From the NCBI GenBank assembly GCA_964480825.1, contig CAYZRJ010000017.1, positions 1 through 12,043 on the forward strand: 12,043 bases of DNA, in the 5' to 3' direction. Position numbers and translations under genes: made by a program. A model generated the notes under the pieces. It searched no databases and was not told where the DNA came from. It was given only the letters and a program-made list of their open reading frames with translations. Of this stretch, positions 6,679-12,043 are shown in pieces. The DNA is from CAYZRJ01 sp964480825. GTDB taxonomy: Bacteria > Patescibacteriota > WWE3 > UBA101185 > UBA10185. Each line of letters opens with the position of its first letter. The stretch's first letter is position 1.

Positions 6679-7125
6679 CGCTGACTGCGAAGCCTCTGTT
6701 GCAATACCGGTGTTTAATATATCGATGTAATTCTTGTAGGCATCCGAAATCCACAAACTCACGCCATCTGACCTTGTCACGGTTCCTAATTTTATGTTTT
6801 GTAACTCTAAACCAAGCAAAATTTTTCTGTCCATTACATCTGCTATACGAATTTTCATTTTTTCTTCAATATACGGAAATGCTTCCCAAGAATTATTTTG
6901 CGAGATCCAAGTTAAAGTTTTAGGGTTATACATTTCAATCGATCCGATATCAACAGTTGGTCGAACTTTAAACTCGCGACTACAGCTATTTAAGACGAAA
7001 GCTAAATTAATTTCTTCGTGGGGATTATAAATTTTATTATCAATTGATAAACTAATCTTTTCGTCTGTAGCATACACAATGGAAGAAAATAAAAGAACAA
7101 GAAACAAAAATATTTTTTGTATCAT
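6673..7125 (-). CDS. Secreted protein of unknown function
   Basis: 150 residues; I do not recognise the family. Residues 1-19 (MIQKIFLFLVLLFSSIVYA) form a good signal peptide, with probable cleavage after V-Y-A. The mature part of about 130 residues looks mostly beta, with alternating hydrophobic strands such as KISLSIDNKIY and EINLAFVLN. The opening resembles immunoglobulin-like domains that begin with I-x-L-x-x-x-x-x-x-Y-x-P-x-E. One cysteine (near residue 48) is present. There is no membrane anchor at the C-terminus and no lipobox. It lies between the FtsEX-M23 genes and the vanZ-tsaE-tsaB genes but probably has its own promoter (TTGAAA, 16 bases, TACCAT). A link to the neighbouring peptidase is only suggested by position. 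Confidence 0.75.
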   Translation of the reverse strand: MIQKIFLFLVLLFSSIVYATDEKISLSIDNKIYNPHEEINLAFVLNSCSREFKVRPTVDIGSIEMYNPKTLTWISQNNSWEAFPYIEEKMKIRIADVMDRKILLGLELQNIKLGTVTRSDGVSLWISDAYKNYIDILNTGIATEASQSAW

Positions 7126-7131
7126 TGACGA

Positions 7132-7159
7132 ATGGTACTTAACTTAGTCGTTTTTTCAA
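7132..7159 (-). promoter_or_regulatory. Promoter of the secreted-protein gene
   Basis: On the minus strand TTGAAA (7154-7159) and TACCAT (7132-7137) are separated by 16 bases, and TACCAT ends 6 bases before ATG 7125. This is the only unit here with a recognisable -35. The transcript should start at the ATG. It lies in the 49-base gap after the M23 gene, where I see no convincing terminator. Confidence 0.45.
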
Positions 7160-7174
7160 TAACGAAAATTCTAT

Positions 7175-8395
7175 TTAACGTAGATGCCAGTATATGGTCA
7201 TGTAGTTATCTTTATGAAAGATGAATACTCCGTTTCCACCGTCGCCCAAACAATTTCTGCAAGTGTAGGCAATACCATCTTTAACTGCGTAAACCGGGGA
7301 ACCGGAAGGTCCGACCATATCATACGCGGGGTGTATGTTGCCCCCGTTATAACTATATTTATAACAGTTATTACCGTAACTATTTGTGATTATTACAGAT
7401 CCTTTGAGCGGCCAGTCCCAACTACCTCTACCTATGGATTTGGTCGTATCTTCACAACTGCTCCATTGTACTAGCTTTGATTCCAAGATTTTGGCGGGGT
7501 CAACAGTGTTGCTGTAATACCAGTTCCAGCCGTCAATTTGTGCAAATGATGAGTATCTGTAAACGCCAAAATGCAAGTGCGGTCCGCTGGATCTTCCGCT
7601 ATTTCCCTGCGTTCCGATTCTATCCCCCTTCTTCACGTTTTCACCGGCTGTACCTTTAAGTACACTTACGGCTCCGGTAATTTGTGCAAGCTCGCGTCGC
7701 GCTTCCTCTAAAAGTCTCTGGTATTTGGCTTCATCATTCTGAGTAGCCTCAAGCAAATTTTTCTTTTCCTGTTTTTGATTCTCTAAAGTAACTTTGTACG
7801 AATCCAGATTGGCTTTCTCTTTTTCTAAGTTAGCTTTTAATATCTCGCTTTCATTCTTTTTATCCTGAAATATATCGCGTTGTTTGTTGTATGCAGTTTT
7901 AGTTTTGTCCATTTCGACCAGCATTTTATTATCCTGAAGTTCTAAAAATTGTAAATATTCGGTTTTTTGTATAATTTTATTTAAGTTGTCGGATCCAAAC
8001 AAAACCATTATTAGAGATGATTCTTGGATTTTATACCTAGAACGTAGGCGCGCATCCAATATCTTTTTTTGATACGCAATGGATAATTCCAGTTTAGTTA
8101 ATCTGTTTCTTATTTCTTCGATGTTATTGCCCAATTTTTCAATATCTTTAGTTGTTTTGGCTATTTTTGCGATAGAGTTTTGGATTCTTAACTGAGTGAG
8201 ATTGACCTGACTGTCCATATACGCGATCTCGCCGGCAAGTGACTGACCCCTATTAGATAACTCGTTAACTTTTTTTGTTAATTCTTCGATCTTGTCGTTA
8301 CAATCATCTATTCCGTCACATATATCTTCTGCGAACGCCGTTATTACAAATAAAACAAGCATTATCGGGAGTAAGATAAAAATAAGTTTGTTCAT
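7175..8395 (-). CDS. Secreted coiled-coil M23 peptidase with circularly permuted catalytic domain (EnvC/PcsB-like)
   Basis: 406 residues. Signal peptide 1-22, a long coiled coil (about 28-235), then an M23/LytM zinc metallopeptidase region. The halves of that domain are swapped. Residues 248-303 are the normal C-terminal half: GENVKKGDRIG and GPHLHFGVY with H273-L-H275, ending at V-D-P-A-K-I-L. Residues 326-406 are the normal N-terminal half: W-D-W-P-L-K-G, H355-P-A-Y-D359 (usual HxGxD), GSPVYAVKDG, and YWHLR with H404. The protein stops there, and the bases beyond encode no VkkGd segment. All canonical zinc and catalytic positions are present, suggesting an active peptidoglycan endopeptidase, unlike degenerate EnvC. 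Six cysteines (26, 32, 314, 344, 379, 382) could form disulfides. It follows ftsX by 14 bases without its own clear promoter, fitting control by FtsEX. The tandem-halves alternative is weaker because each half lacks the other's residues. Confidence 0.9.
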   Translation of the reverse strand: MNKLIFILLPIMLVLFVITAFAEDICDGIDDCNDKIEELTKKVNELSNRGQSLAGEIAYMDSQVNLTQLRIQNSIAKIAKTTKDIEKLGNNIEEIRNRLTKLELSIAYQKKILDARLRSRYKIQESSLIMVLFGSDNLNKIIQKTEYLQFLELQDNKMLVEMDKTKTAYNKQRDIFQDKKNESEILKANLEKEKANLDSYKVTLENQKQEKKNLLEATQNDEAKYQRLLEEARRELAQITGAVSVLKGTAGENVKKGDRIGTQGNSGRSSGPHLHFGVYRYSSFAQIDGWNWYYSNTVDPAKILESKLVQWSSCEDTTKSIGRGSWDWPLKGSVIITNSYGNNCYKYSYNGGNIHPAYDMVGPSGSPVYAVKDGIAYTCRNCLGDGGNGVFIFHKDNYMTIYWHLR

Positions 8396-8409
8396 GTCTT
8401 AAAACGTTT

Positions 8410-9297
8410 TTAATACTTTAAATATTTTTTAATCGCGGTAGTACTCCCCACGTAGCCCAAGGTTATGCCCGATACCAACAGGATGAAAAAAAGTATAACG
8501 GCAAAGATCACGGGTTTAATGTACAGAGTCGGCAAGAAACCAAAAGTAAATCCGGCGCCAAGGCCGGCCGATCTGTGCAAAATAGCGCCGACTATAAGCA
8601 AAATAGCCCCGGAGATTGTCGCGGATATAGCTCCAAAAGCTACACCCTGATAAATTAGAGGGTTTTTAACATACTTGTCTGAAGCGCCGACCAGCTTCAT
8701 GATTTCGACCTCAACTCCTTTAGAATTTATAGTTGTTCTCAGTGTATTAATAATAACCGAATACGAAATTACGAAGAAAACTACAACCAACACGAACCCG
8801 ACTATATAAATAATACTGCTCCACTGCTTAAATCTTTGGACTACATCCTTAAAAAATCTAACTTCTTCGACACCTTCGGTTTGATTTAATTGCTCTGCCA
8901 TAGGAGACAGATCGGCTAAATTATATGTTTTAACTTCTAAGCTCGCGGGCAATATACTGGGTGAAATAGACTCTAGAAGAATGGGCTCGTTTTTATTTAT
9001 TTCTGAAAATATTTTAAAGGCGTCGTCCTTAGAAACATATTTAACCGTAGAAACTCTCCCGTCTGTCTCAAGCTGGTATTTTAGTTGTAGTATGCTTTGT
9101 TCTGCAAAATCGTCTTTAAAAAAAACTGAAAGTTGTACTTGTTGCTCTAAATAACGCAAGGCTGTCTGTGAAATTGCAATTACGTAGATAAAAGTACCCA
9201 ACAGAAGAAAAGTTATACTCATGATCATGACATTAGATATGCTCAAAAATTTTTCTCTCTTTATATTAGAAACTATATGCGTGTAGATTTTATGCAC
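8410..9297 (-). CDS. ftsX: FtsX, cell-division ABC transporter-like membrane subunit
   Basis: 295 residues, the usual FtsX size. Four membrane helices (about 22-44, 160-185, 213-240, 262-285) with the large outer loop (45-158) between the first two. The loop includes LSVFFKDD, YVSKDDAFKIF, LPASLEVK and a segment ending GVEEVRFFKDVVQR, all characteristic. The conserved N-S-x-x-x-E-I-x-K-L-V-G-A-S (191-206) is the cytoplasmic coupling region. FtsX with FtsE transmits ATP hydrolysis across the membrane to a peptidoglycan hydrolase or its activator. Here the next gene encodes such a protein. Start is GTG 9297, overlapping the ftsE stop by 8 bases, with AAGGAGG about 8 bases upstream. An unusually clear operon junction. 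Confidence 0.95.
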   Translation of the reverse strand: MHKIYTHIVSNIKREKFLSISNVMIMSITFLLLGTFIYVIAISQTALRYLEQQVQLSVFFKDDFAEQSILQLKYQLETDGRVSTVKYVSKDDAFKIFSEINKNEPILLESISPSILPASLEVKTYNLADLSPMAEQLNQTEGVEEVRFFKDVVQRFKQWSSIIYIVGFVLVVVFFVISYSVIINTLRTTINSKGVEVEIMKLVGASDKYVKNPLIYQGVAFGAISATISGAILLIVGAILHRSAGLGAGFTFGFLPTLYIKPVIFAVILFFILLVSGITLGYVGSTTAIKKYLKY

Positions 9298-9976
9298 GAT
9301 ACTTTCCTCCTTTTTTATCCGAAACTAAACGTCCGTTTTCTAACCTAATAACTCTTTTTTTTAATTTATCAACAATTTTTTGGTCATGTGTACACATAAT
9401 TATAGTTGTACCCAGCGAATTTATTTTTTCTAAAATCTCAACCACTTCGTCTGATGAATCCGGGTCAATCATTCCTGTTGCTTCGTCTGCAATCAAAATG
9501 TCCGGCTCGTGCGCTAACGCTCTGGCAATTGATACTCGTTGTTTTTCTCCACCTGAGAGCTGTTTTGGAAACTTAAATATTTTATCCGAAAGACCAACCA
9601 TTGAAAGCACGTTAGGTACTATGTTTTTTATTTCTTGGAGTTTAGCACCTACTACTTCTAAAGCAATTGCTACGTTATCAAAAACATTTCGCGATTCTAA
9701 CAACTTGTAATCCTGAAACACAACCCCTATTTTACGCCTGAAACCGGGAAGTTGATCTTGGGGAACTCCAAGAATGCTGGAACCTTCAAACAAAATATCT
9801 CCTTCGCTGGGCAATTGTTCACGTAGCATAAGTTTTACGATGGTTGATTTTCCTGCTCCCGAAGGACCGACTATAAAAACAAATTCTCCGATGTCGATAC
9901 TAAACGTAGCATTTTCCAACGCCTTGTTGCCTGATTCATATTCTTTTGTTACCTTATCAAATTCAATTTGAGCCAT
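9290..9976 (-). CDS. ftsE: FtsE, cell-division ABC ATPase
   Basis: 228 residues, typical FtsE length. Walker A GPSGAGKST (37-45), Q-loop F-Q-D (Q88) in GVVFQDYKLL, ABC signature LSGGEKQR (140-147), Walker B ILIADEAT (160-167) with the catalytic Glu165, and H-loop His197 in C-T-H-D. VFQDYKLLESRNVFDNVA is distinctive of FtsE compared with other MacB/LolD-like ATPases. The usual D-E-P-T of the Walker B extension reads D-E-A-T. FtsE is the cytoplasmic motor bound to FtsX. The ATG at 9976 overlaps the end of the preceding gene by 14 bases; only a weak GGAAG is seen, about 12 bases upstream. Confidence 0.96.
   Translation of the reverse strand: MAQIEFDKVTKEYESGNKALENATFSIDIGEFVFIVGPSGAGKSTIVKLMLREQLPSEGDILFEGSSILGVPQDQLPGFRRKIGVVFQDYKLLESRNVFDNVAIALEVVGAKLQEIKNIVPNVLSMVGLSDKIFKFPKQLSGGEKQRVSIARALAHEPDILIADEATGMIDPDSSDEVVEILEKINSLGTTIIMCTHDQKIVDKLKKRVIRLENGRLVSDKKGGKYRA
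9304..9313 (-). promoter_or_regulatory. Shine-Dalgarno AAGGAGG of ftsX
   Basis: AAGGAGGAAA on the minus strand, inside the end of ftsE, precedes GTG 9297. It is a near-perfect anti-16S match. This supports the GTG start and shows that internal genes of this cluster use Shine-Dalgarno initiation, in contrast to the unit heads. Confidence 0.7.
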
Positions 9977-10394
9977 TTTTTATTGTAACTTCCGTAACTT
10001 GTAATACGTCGTTCTTTCCGTCAATTGTTGTGCCTTTTTTCCCTACAACCGTAACAAATAATCCTTGGGCAATCGAAAGCTTTTGGTCATTTGACTTTAA
10101 CAAAATTATAGCGTCACCCCTGGAATCGACAAGTGAAAAAGAAACTCCGTCGTTAGCGTACATATCTTCTCCTAAGTATGTAACTATTCCCTGATAAGTA
10201 GTCGAAGCTGTAGTTTGGGTCTCGATGCTTTCATCAGGATCGGGTTCATTTTTGTTTAATTTAGAAGACGTAATATAACCGATGAGACTACCTATAACCA
10301 AAAAAATAATAAAAACTGCTATGAAAAGCCTGTACAAGCTTTTACGTTCGGGGTTTTCGGTACTTGACGTTATTTGGTTCGGTAAATCAATCAT
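9963..10394 (-). CDS. Membrane-anchored small OB-fold-like protein heading the ftsEX cluster
   Basis: 143 residues. A cytoplasmic N-terminus (1-21), one membrane helix (22-43), an acidic Thr/Ser-rich linker (44-66), then a domain of about 75 residues outside the membrane. That domain runs G-I-V-T-Y-L-G (69-75), FSLVDSRGDAIILL, GLFVTVVGKKG and VLQVTEVTIKN. The alternating strands and Gly positions are the pattern of a small OB-fold, but this is judged by eye and no family name is offered. It overlaps ftsE by 14 bases and shares its promoter, so it may assist FtsEX or its peptidase. It ends in TGA, showing that TGA is a stop in this genome. Confidence 0.75.
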   Translation of the reverse strand: MIDLPNQITSSTENPERKSLYRLFIAVFIIFLVIGSLIGYITSSKLNKNEPDPDESIETQTTASTTYQGIVTYLGEDMYANDGVSFSLVDSRGDAIILLKSNDQKLSIAQGLFVTVVGKKGTTIDGKNDVLQVTEVTIKNGSN

Positions 10395-10403
10395 TAATAA
10401 ATT

Positions 10404-10420
10404 TATTATACAGATATTAA
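10404..10420 (+). promoter_or_regulatory. Candidate -10 elements for the DUF151-like gene
   Basis: Two candidates: TATTAT at 10404-10409 (18 bases before ATG 10428, leader of about 11 bases) and TATTAA at 10415-10420 (7 bases before the ATG, leaderless). The second matches the spacing of the other units, the first is the better hexamer. Both overlap the divergent promoter, so the two units may compete. Confidence 0.35.
10405..10410 (-). promoter_or_regulatory. -10 element TATAAT of the OB-fold/ftsE/ftsX/M23 unit
   Basis: A consensus TATAAT on the minus strand ends 10 bases before ATG 10394, leaving at most a three-base leader. No convincing -35 was found; it would fall at the start of the divergent gene at 10428. 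The first convincing downstream promoter is that at 7132-7159, so the transcript probably covers four genes. Confidence 0.5.
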
Positions 10421-10427
10421 CTAGCCT

Positions 10428-10805
10428 ATGCTCATAAAAATTAATCTTTTAACTTTAATATCCGAAAAGAGGTTCGTTACTGCTTACTTTTTCGATAAAG
10501 ACAGCAAGATTGTACTAGCTCAAAATTACTTTGATCAAAAGCAGTCGGATCTAGAATCGCTACACAATCTAATTTGTATCTTAGAGGCGGAAGTTTTGTA
10601 TATTGAGCTGGGCCAAGAAGGCGATGAGGCTCAGCTACATTTACTTAATAAGGATGGGGAGGTTGTTAAAACTAAAATTTCCTTAAAAACGGCAATATGT
10701 TTTTCGAGGCTTTATGAATACCCGATATTTATACAACACGAGCTTTTGTACAAAGACGGAATTATGGTAACAAAAAAGCTTATCGAAGATACTTTACGAT
10801 ATTAA
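10428..10805 (+). CDS. Small DUF151/bifunctional-nuclease-like protein
   Basis: 125 residues, no signal peptide or membrane segment, so probably cytoplasmic. The middle and end follow the DUF151 pattern: LHNLICILEAEVLYIEL (usual HDLL..LLEALGAEVERVVI), a strand AQLHLLNKDGEVVKTKIS (usual FYARLVLR..GEVVEVDARPS), a helix TAICFSRLYEYPIFIQHELL (usual DAIALALRTGAPIFVAEEVL). The N-terminal part is about 30 residues shorter than usual and the S-D-A-I-A-L-A-L core reads L-K-T-A-I-C-F-S. DUF151 proteins in some organisms have DNase/RNase activity, but their general role is poorly known and catalytic competence here is doubtful. The assignment rests on pattern only. The gene is divergent from the ftsEX unit and its end overlaps the convergent mltG by 26 bases. 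Confidence 0.65.
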   Translation: MLIKINLLTLISEKRFVTAYFFDKDSKIVLAQNYFDQKQSDLESLHNLICILEAEVLYIELGQEGDEAQLHLLNKDGEVVKTKISLKTAICFSRLYEYPIFIQHELLYKDGIMVTKKLIEDTLRY

Positions 10806-11862
10806 CGTTGTGCTCATCAAGAGTCTCTGCGTAATGCGTAATTCCAAGTTTATCCGTTAGATAATAGACGTAGTTTGTTTCTTTAAAGTTTACTACCGCA
10901 CTTATCGCAGATAGGCTTGGGTTACTGATTGGTCGGGGCGGGAGGCCGACAACTTTTCGGGTATTGAACGGACTTTCAAAGTCCAAATTCTCCTGAGTAA
11001 GATTTTTTGGCCACCAATTGAAGTCGTCTATCTCTTCCAACGGAGTCGCGCAAATACCTGACATTGTTGCGTTCTCACCACACAACATACTTGGCGCAAC
11101 TGCATATTGGGTTGTAGCATCGGCCCCCAAAGACATGTCCACTTTAAAACGGGAGAGTAAAATACCGGCAACAATTAAACGATCTTCATCGTTGTTAACT
11201 TCTCTTTCGACTATTGACGCAAGTATCACAGCTTGTTCTTTTGTTAAACCCGATCGCTTTAAAATTTCCGGATGCAATACGTTTTTTGTTTTTTCTTCAA
11301 AATTTTCTCTCAATTTTGCAATCATATCGTCTTCTCTAACGTCCTTATCAAAATAGTATGTGTCCGGAAAAAGATAGCCTTCGTATAGGGCTGCTTTTTT
11401 AACAAATTCGGTATAATCTATTTTTTCAAACTGTTTATTTGCCGCACGAGCAAATTCTTCGACTCTCCAGCCTTCAATAAAAGTAATTTTTGCGTCATTT
11501 ACACCGTGCTGAAACTGTTCGACTAAAGCGATAAGCGGAGTACCTGCTTTTAATGCGTATTCCCCGGCTTGAATATTAGTATCGAATTTGTTTAGAAAAA
11601 CGTATAAAGAAAATAGAAATTCAGAATTTACTGCGTTTTTTTGACGGAGATTTTGTGCTATCTCTGCAACGCCTTCTCCGCGTTTTATTTCAAAGCTTAT
11701 TTCGGTATCCAGTGGCGAAGGTCTATTAATTGCTAAGTTGTAATAAAAGTAAATAAATATGGGTAAAACAATAGCTGTAAAAAGTACACCCAATACAATT
11801 AATTTCTTTTTTAGAGGTTCGGACATAATATGGTATTTCTTCGGGTCTAGTGGTTCTGTCAT
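10780..11862 (-). CDS. mltG: MltG, endolytic murein transglycosylase (YceG-like)
   Basis: MltG cleaves nascent glycan strands outside the membrane and is thought to set strand length. 360 residues: one membrane helix (about 20-43), a LysM-like region with F-E-I-K-R-G-E-G-V-A-E-I-A, then the YceG domain: EGYLFPDTYYF (161-171), ILASIVEREV with the catalytic Glu at 219, LGADATTQYA, SPFNTRKVVGLPPRPISNP (297-315) and a final THYAETLDEHN. Between the TQYA strand and SPFNT is an insertion with Cys261 and Cys271, a plausible disulfide, ending in the WWPKNLT phrase. The chosen ATG 11862 follows TGATATTAT by 6 bases; M13 is an alternative lacking such support. Divergent from rnpB, convergent with the DUF151-like gene. 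Confidence 0.95.
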   Translation of the reverse strand: MTEPLDPKKYHIMSEPLKKKLIVLGVLFTAIVLPIFIYFYYNLAINRPSPLDTEISFEIKRGEGVAEIAQNLRQKNAVNSEFLFSLYVFLNKFDTNIQAGEYALKAGTPLIALVEQFQHGVNDAKITFIEGWRVEEFARAANKQFEKIDYTEFVKKAALYEGYLFPDTYYFDKDVREDDMIAKLRENFEEKTKNVLHPEILKRSGLTKEQAVILASIVEREVNNDEDRLIVAGILLSRFKVDMSLGADATTQYAVAPSMLCGENATMSGICATPLEEIDDFNWWPKNLTQENLDFESPFNTRKVVGLPPRPISNPSLSAISAVVNFKETNYVYYLTDKLGITHYAETLDEHNVNIVKYLR

Positions 11863-11868
11863 TGGGTA

Positions 11869-11877
11869 ATAATATCA
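11869..11877 (-). promoter_or_regulatory. Extended -10 TGATATTAT of mltG
   Basis: TG-A-TATTAT on the minus strand ends 6 bases before ATG 11862, predicting a leaderless transcript. No -35 of quality is seen upstream, as expected for an extended -10. Confidence 0.5.
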
Positions 11878-11889
11878 TATTGCCAGTTG

Positions 11890-11898
11890 TGCTAAAAT
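11890..11898 (+). promoter_or_regulatory. Extended -10 TGCTAAAAT of rnpB
   Basis: TG-C-TAAAAT ends about 6 bases before the expected 5' end of the RNase P RNA near 11905. Because the RNA start is fixed by structure, this helps calibrate -10-to-start spacing for the other promoters in the window. Confidence 0.6.
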
Positions 11899-11904
11899 CA
11901 CCAC

Positions 11905-12043
11905 ACAGGAAGCTGGTCAGTCGCTTTTGTGCTTGCACGAAAGAGGAAAGTCCAGGCTGCACAAAGCAAGGGACGGAACGTAAGTTCCGGCGTGAGAGCG
12001 CCAGTGTCTTTGTACCGAAAGGTGCAAGGAACAAACAGCGAAT
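11905..12043 (+). ncRNA. rnpB: RNase P RNA (bacterial class A), 5' part
   Basis: The catalytic RNA that removes 5' leaders from pre-tRNAs. The 5' end GGAAGCTGGTCAGTCGC matches the P1/P2 start of bacterial RNase P RNA, and GAGGAAAGTCC at 11943-11953 is the nearly universal CR-I core sequence. Between them is a perfect 8-bp hairpin (11924-11931 with 11936-11943, one G-U pair) in the P3 position. Further on, a 6-bp stem with a GTAA tetraloop (11974-11989) lies in the specificity domain. About 139 bases are present; the remainder, including CR-V and the 3' end of P1, lies beyond the window. The exact 5' end is estimated from the promoter. Confidence 0.93.

Noticed and set aside
7126..7174. Hairpin TCGTT...AACGA after the M23 gene as a terminator
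   Set aside because: The stem is only about 5 bp of mixed composition and lacks a trailing T-run; the bases are better explained by the -35 of the next gene.
7184..7659. Plus-strand open frames opposite the M23 gene
   Set aside because: Antisense shadows of the coding sequence; the minus-strand product has unmistakable M23 motifs throughout this stretch.
11726..12034. Minus-strand open frame of 102 codons reaching into the RNase P RNA
   Set aside because: It is antisense to a structured RNA and runs out of frame into the mltG start region; no similarity to a protein family.
1..12043. CRISPR arrays, tRNA genes, prophage or defence modules
   Set aside because: No regularly spaced repeats, cloverleaf-like segments, phage structural genes or known defence domains were seen; apart from the left edge the window is housekeeping and envelope genes.

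Overview
The window looks like a piece of an AT-rich, very compact bacterial genome, most likely a Patescibacteria (Candidate Phyla Radiation) member. The grounds are short genes that overlap or sit a few tens of bases apart, a miniature TsaB, a foldase-like protein without a catalytic domain, a minimal DUF151-like protein, and the style of the MltG, DsbA-like and P-type ATPase sequences. TGA is used as a genuine stop (for example at 9963-9965), so the code is the standard bacterial one and not the UGA=Gly code of Gracilibacteria/Absconditabacteria. The phylum call is an inference from sequence style; no marker gene settles it.

Layout. 1-524 (+): a possible transposase/integrase tail followed by a HAD-type phosphatase lacking its nucleophile half, closed by a strong hairpin terminator. 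570-3098 (-) and 3146-3799 (+): a P-type cation ATPase divergent from a membrane-anchored SurA/PrsA-like chaperone, sharing a 47-base promoter region. 3822-5578 (-): a membrane-anchored DsbA-like thiol oxidoreductase and a GtrB/DPM1-like polyprenyl-phosphate glycosyltransferase. 5614-6663 (-): a VanZ-like membrane protein, TsaE and a miniature TsaB (tRNA t6A synthesis), with overlapping genes. 6673-7125 (-): an unrecognised secreted protein. 7175-10394 (-): a cell-envelope cluster of a membrane-anchored OB-fold-like protein, FtsE, FtsX and a secreted coiled-coil M23 peptidase. 10428-10805 (+): a small DUF151-like protein. 10780-11862 (-): MltG. From about 11905 (+): the RNase P RNA, cut by the window end.

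How the genes work together. Most of the window concerns the cell surface. FtsE/FtsX plus a coiled-coil M23 protein is the classic arrangement in which an ABC-type motor gates a peptidoglycan hydrolase at division. MltG ends glycan strands, the glycosyltransferase primes a lipid-linked sugar, and the DsbA-like and SurA-like proteins could fold exported proteins, several of which carry cysteines.

Most notable: the M23 domain of the FtsEX-linked protein appears circularly permuted, with the half carrying HLH lying N-terminal to the half carrying HxxxD and YxHL, and the protein stopping right after YxHL. A second pattern is that nearly every transcription-unit head has a -10 element (often extended, TGn) only 6-10 bases before the start codon, implying leaderless mRNAs, while at least two internal genes carry clear Shine-Dalgarno sequences.
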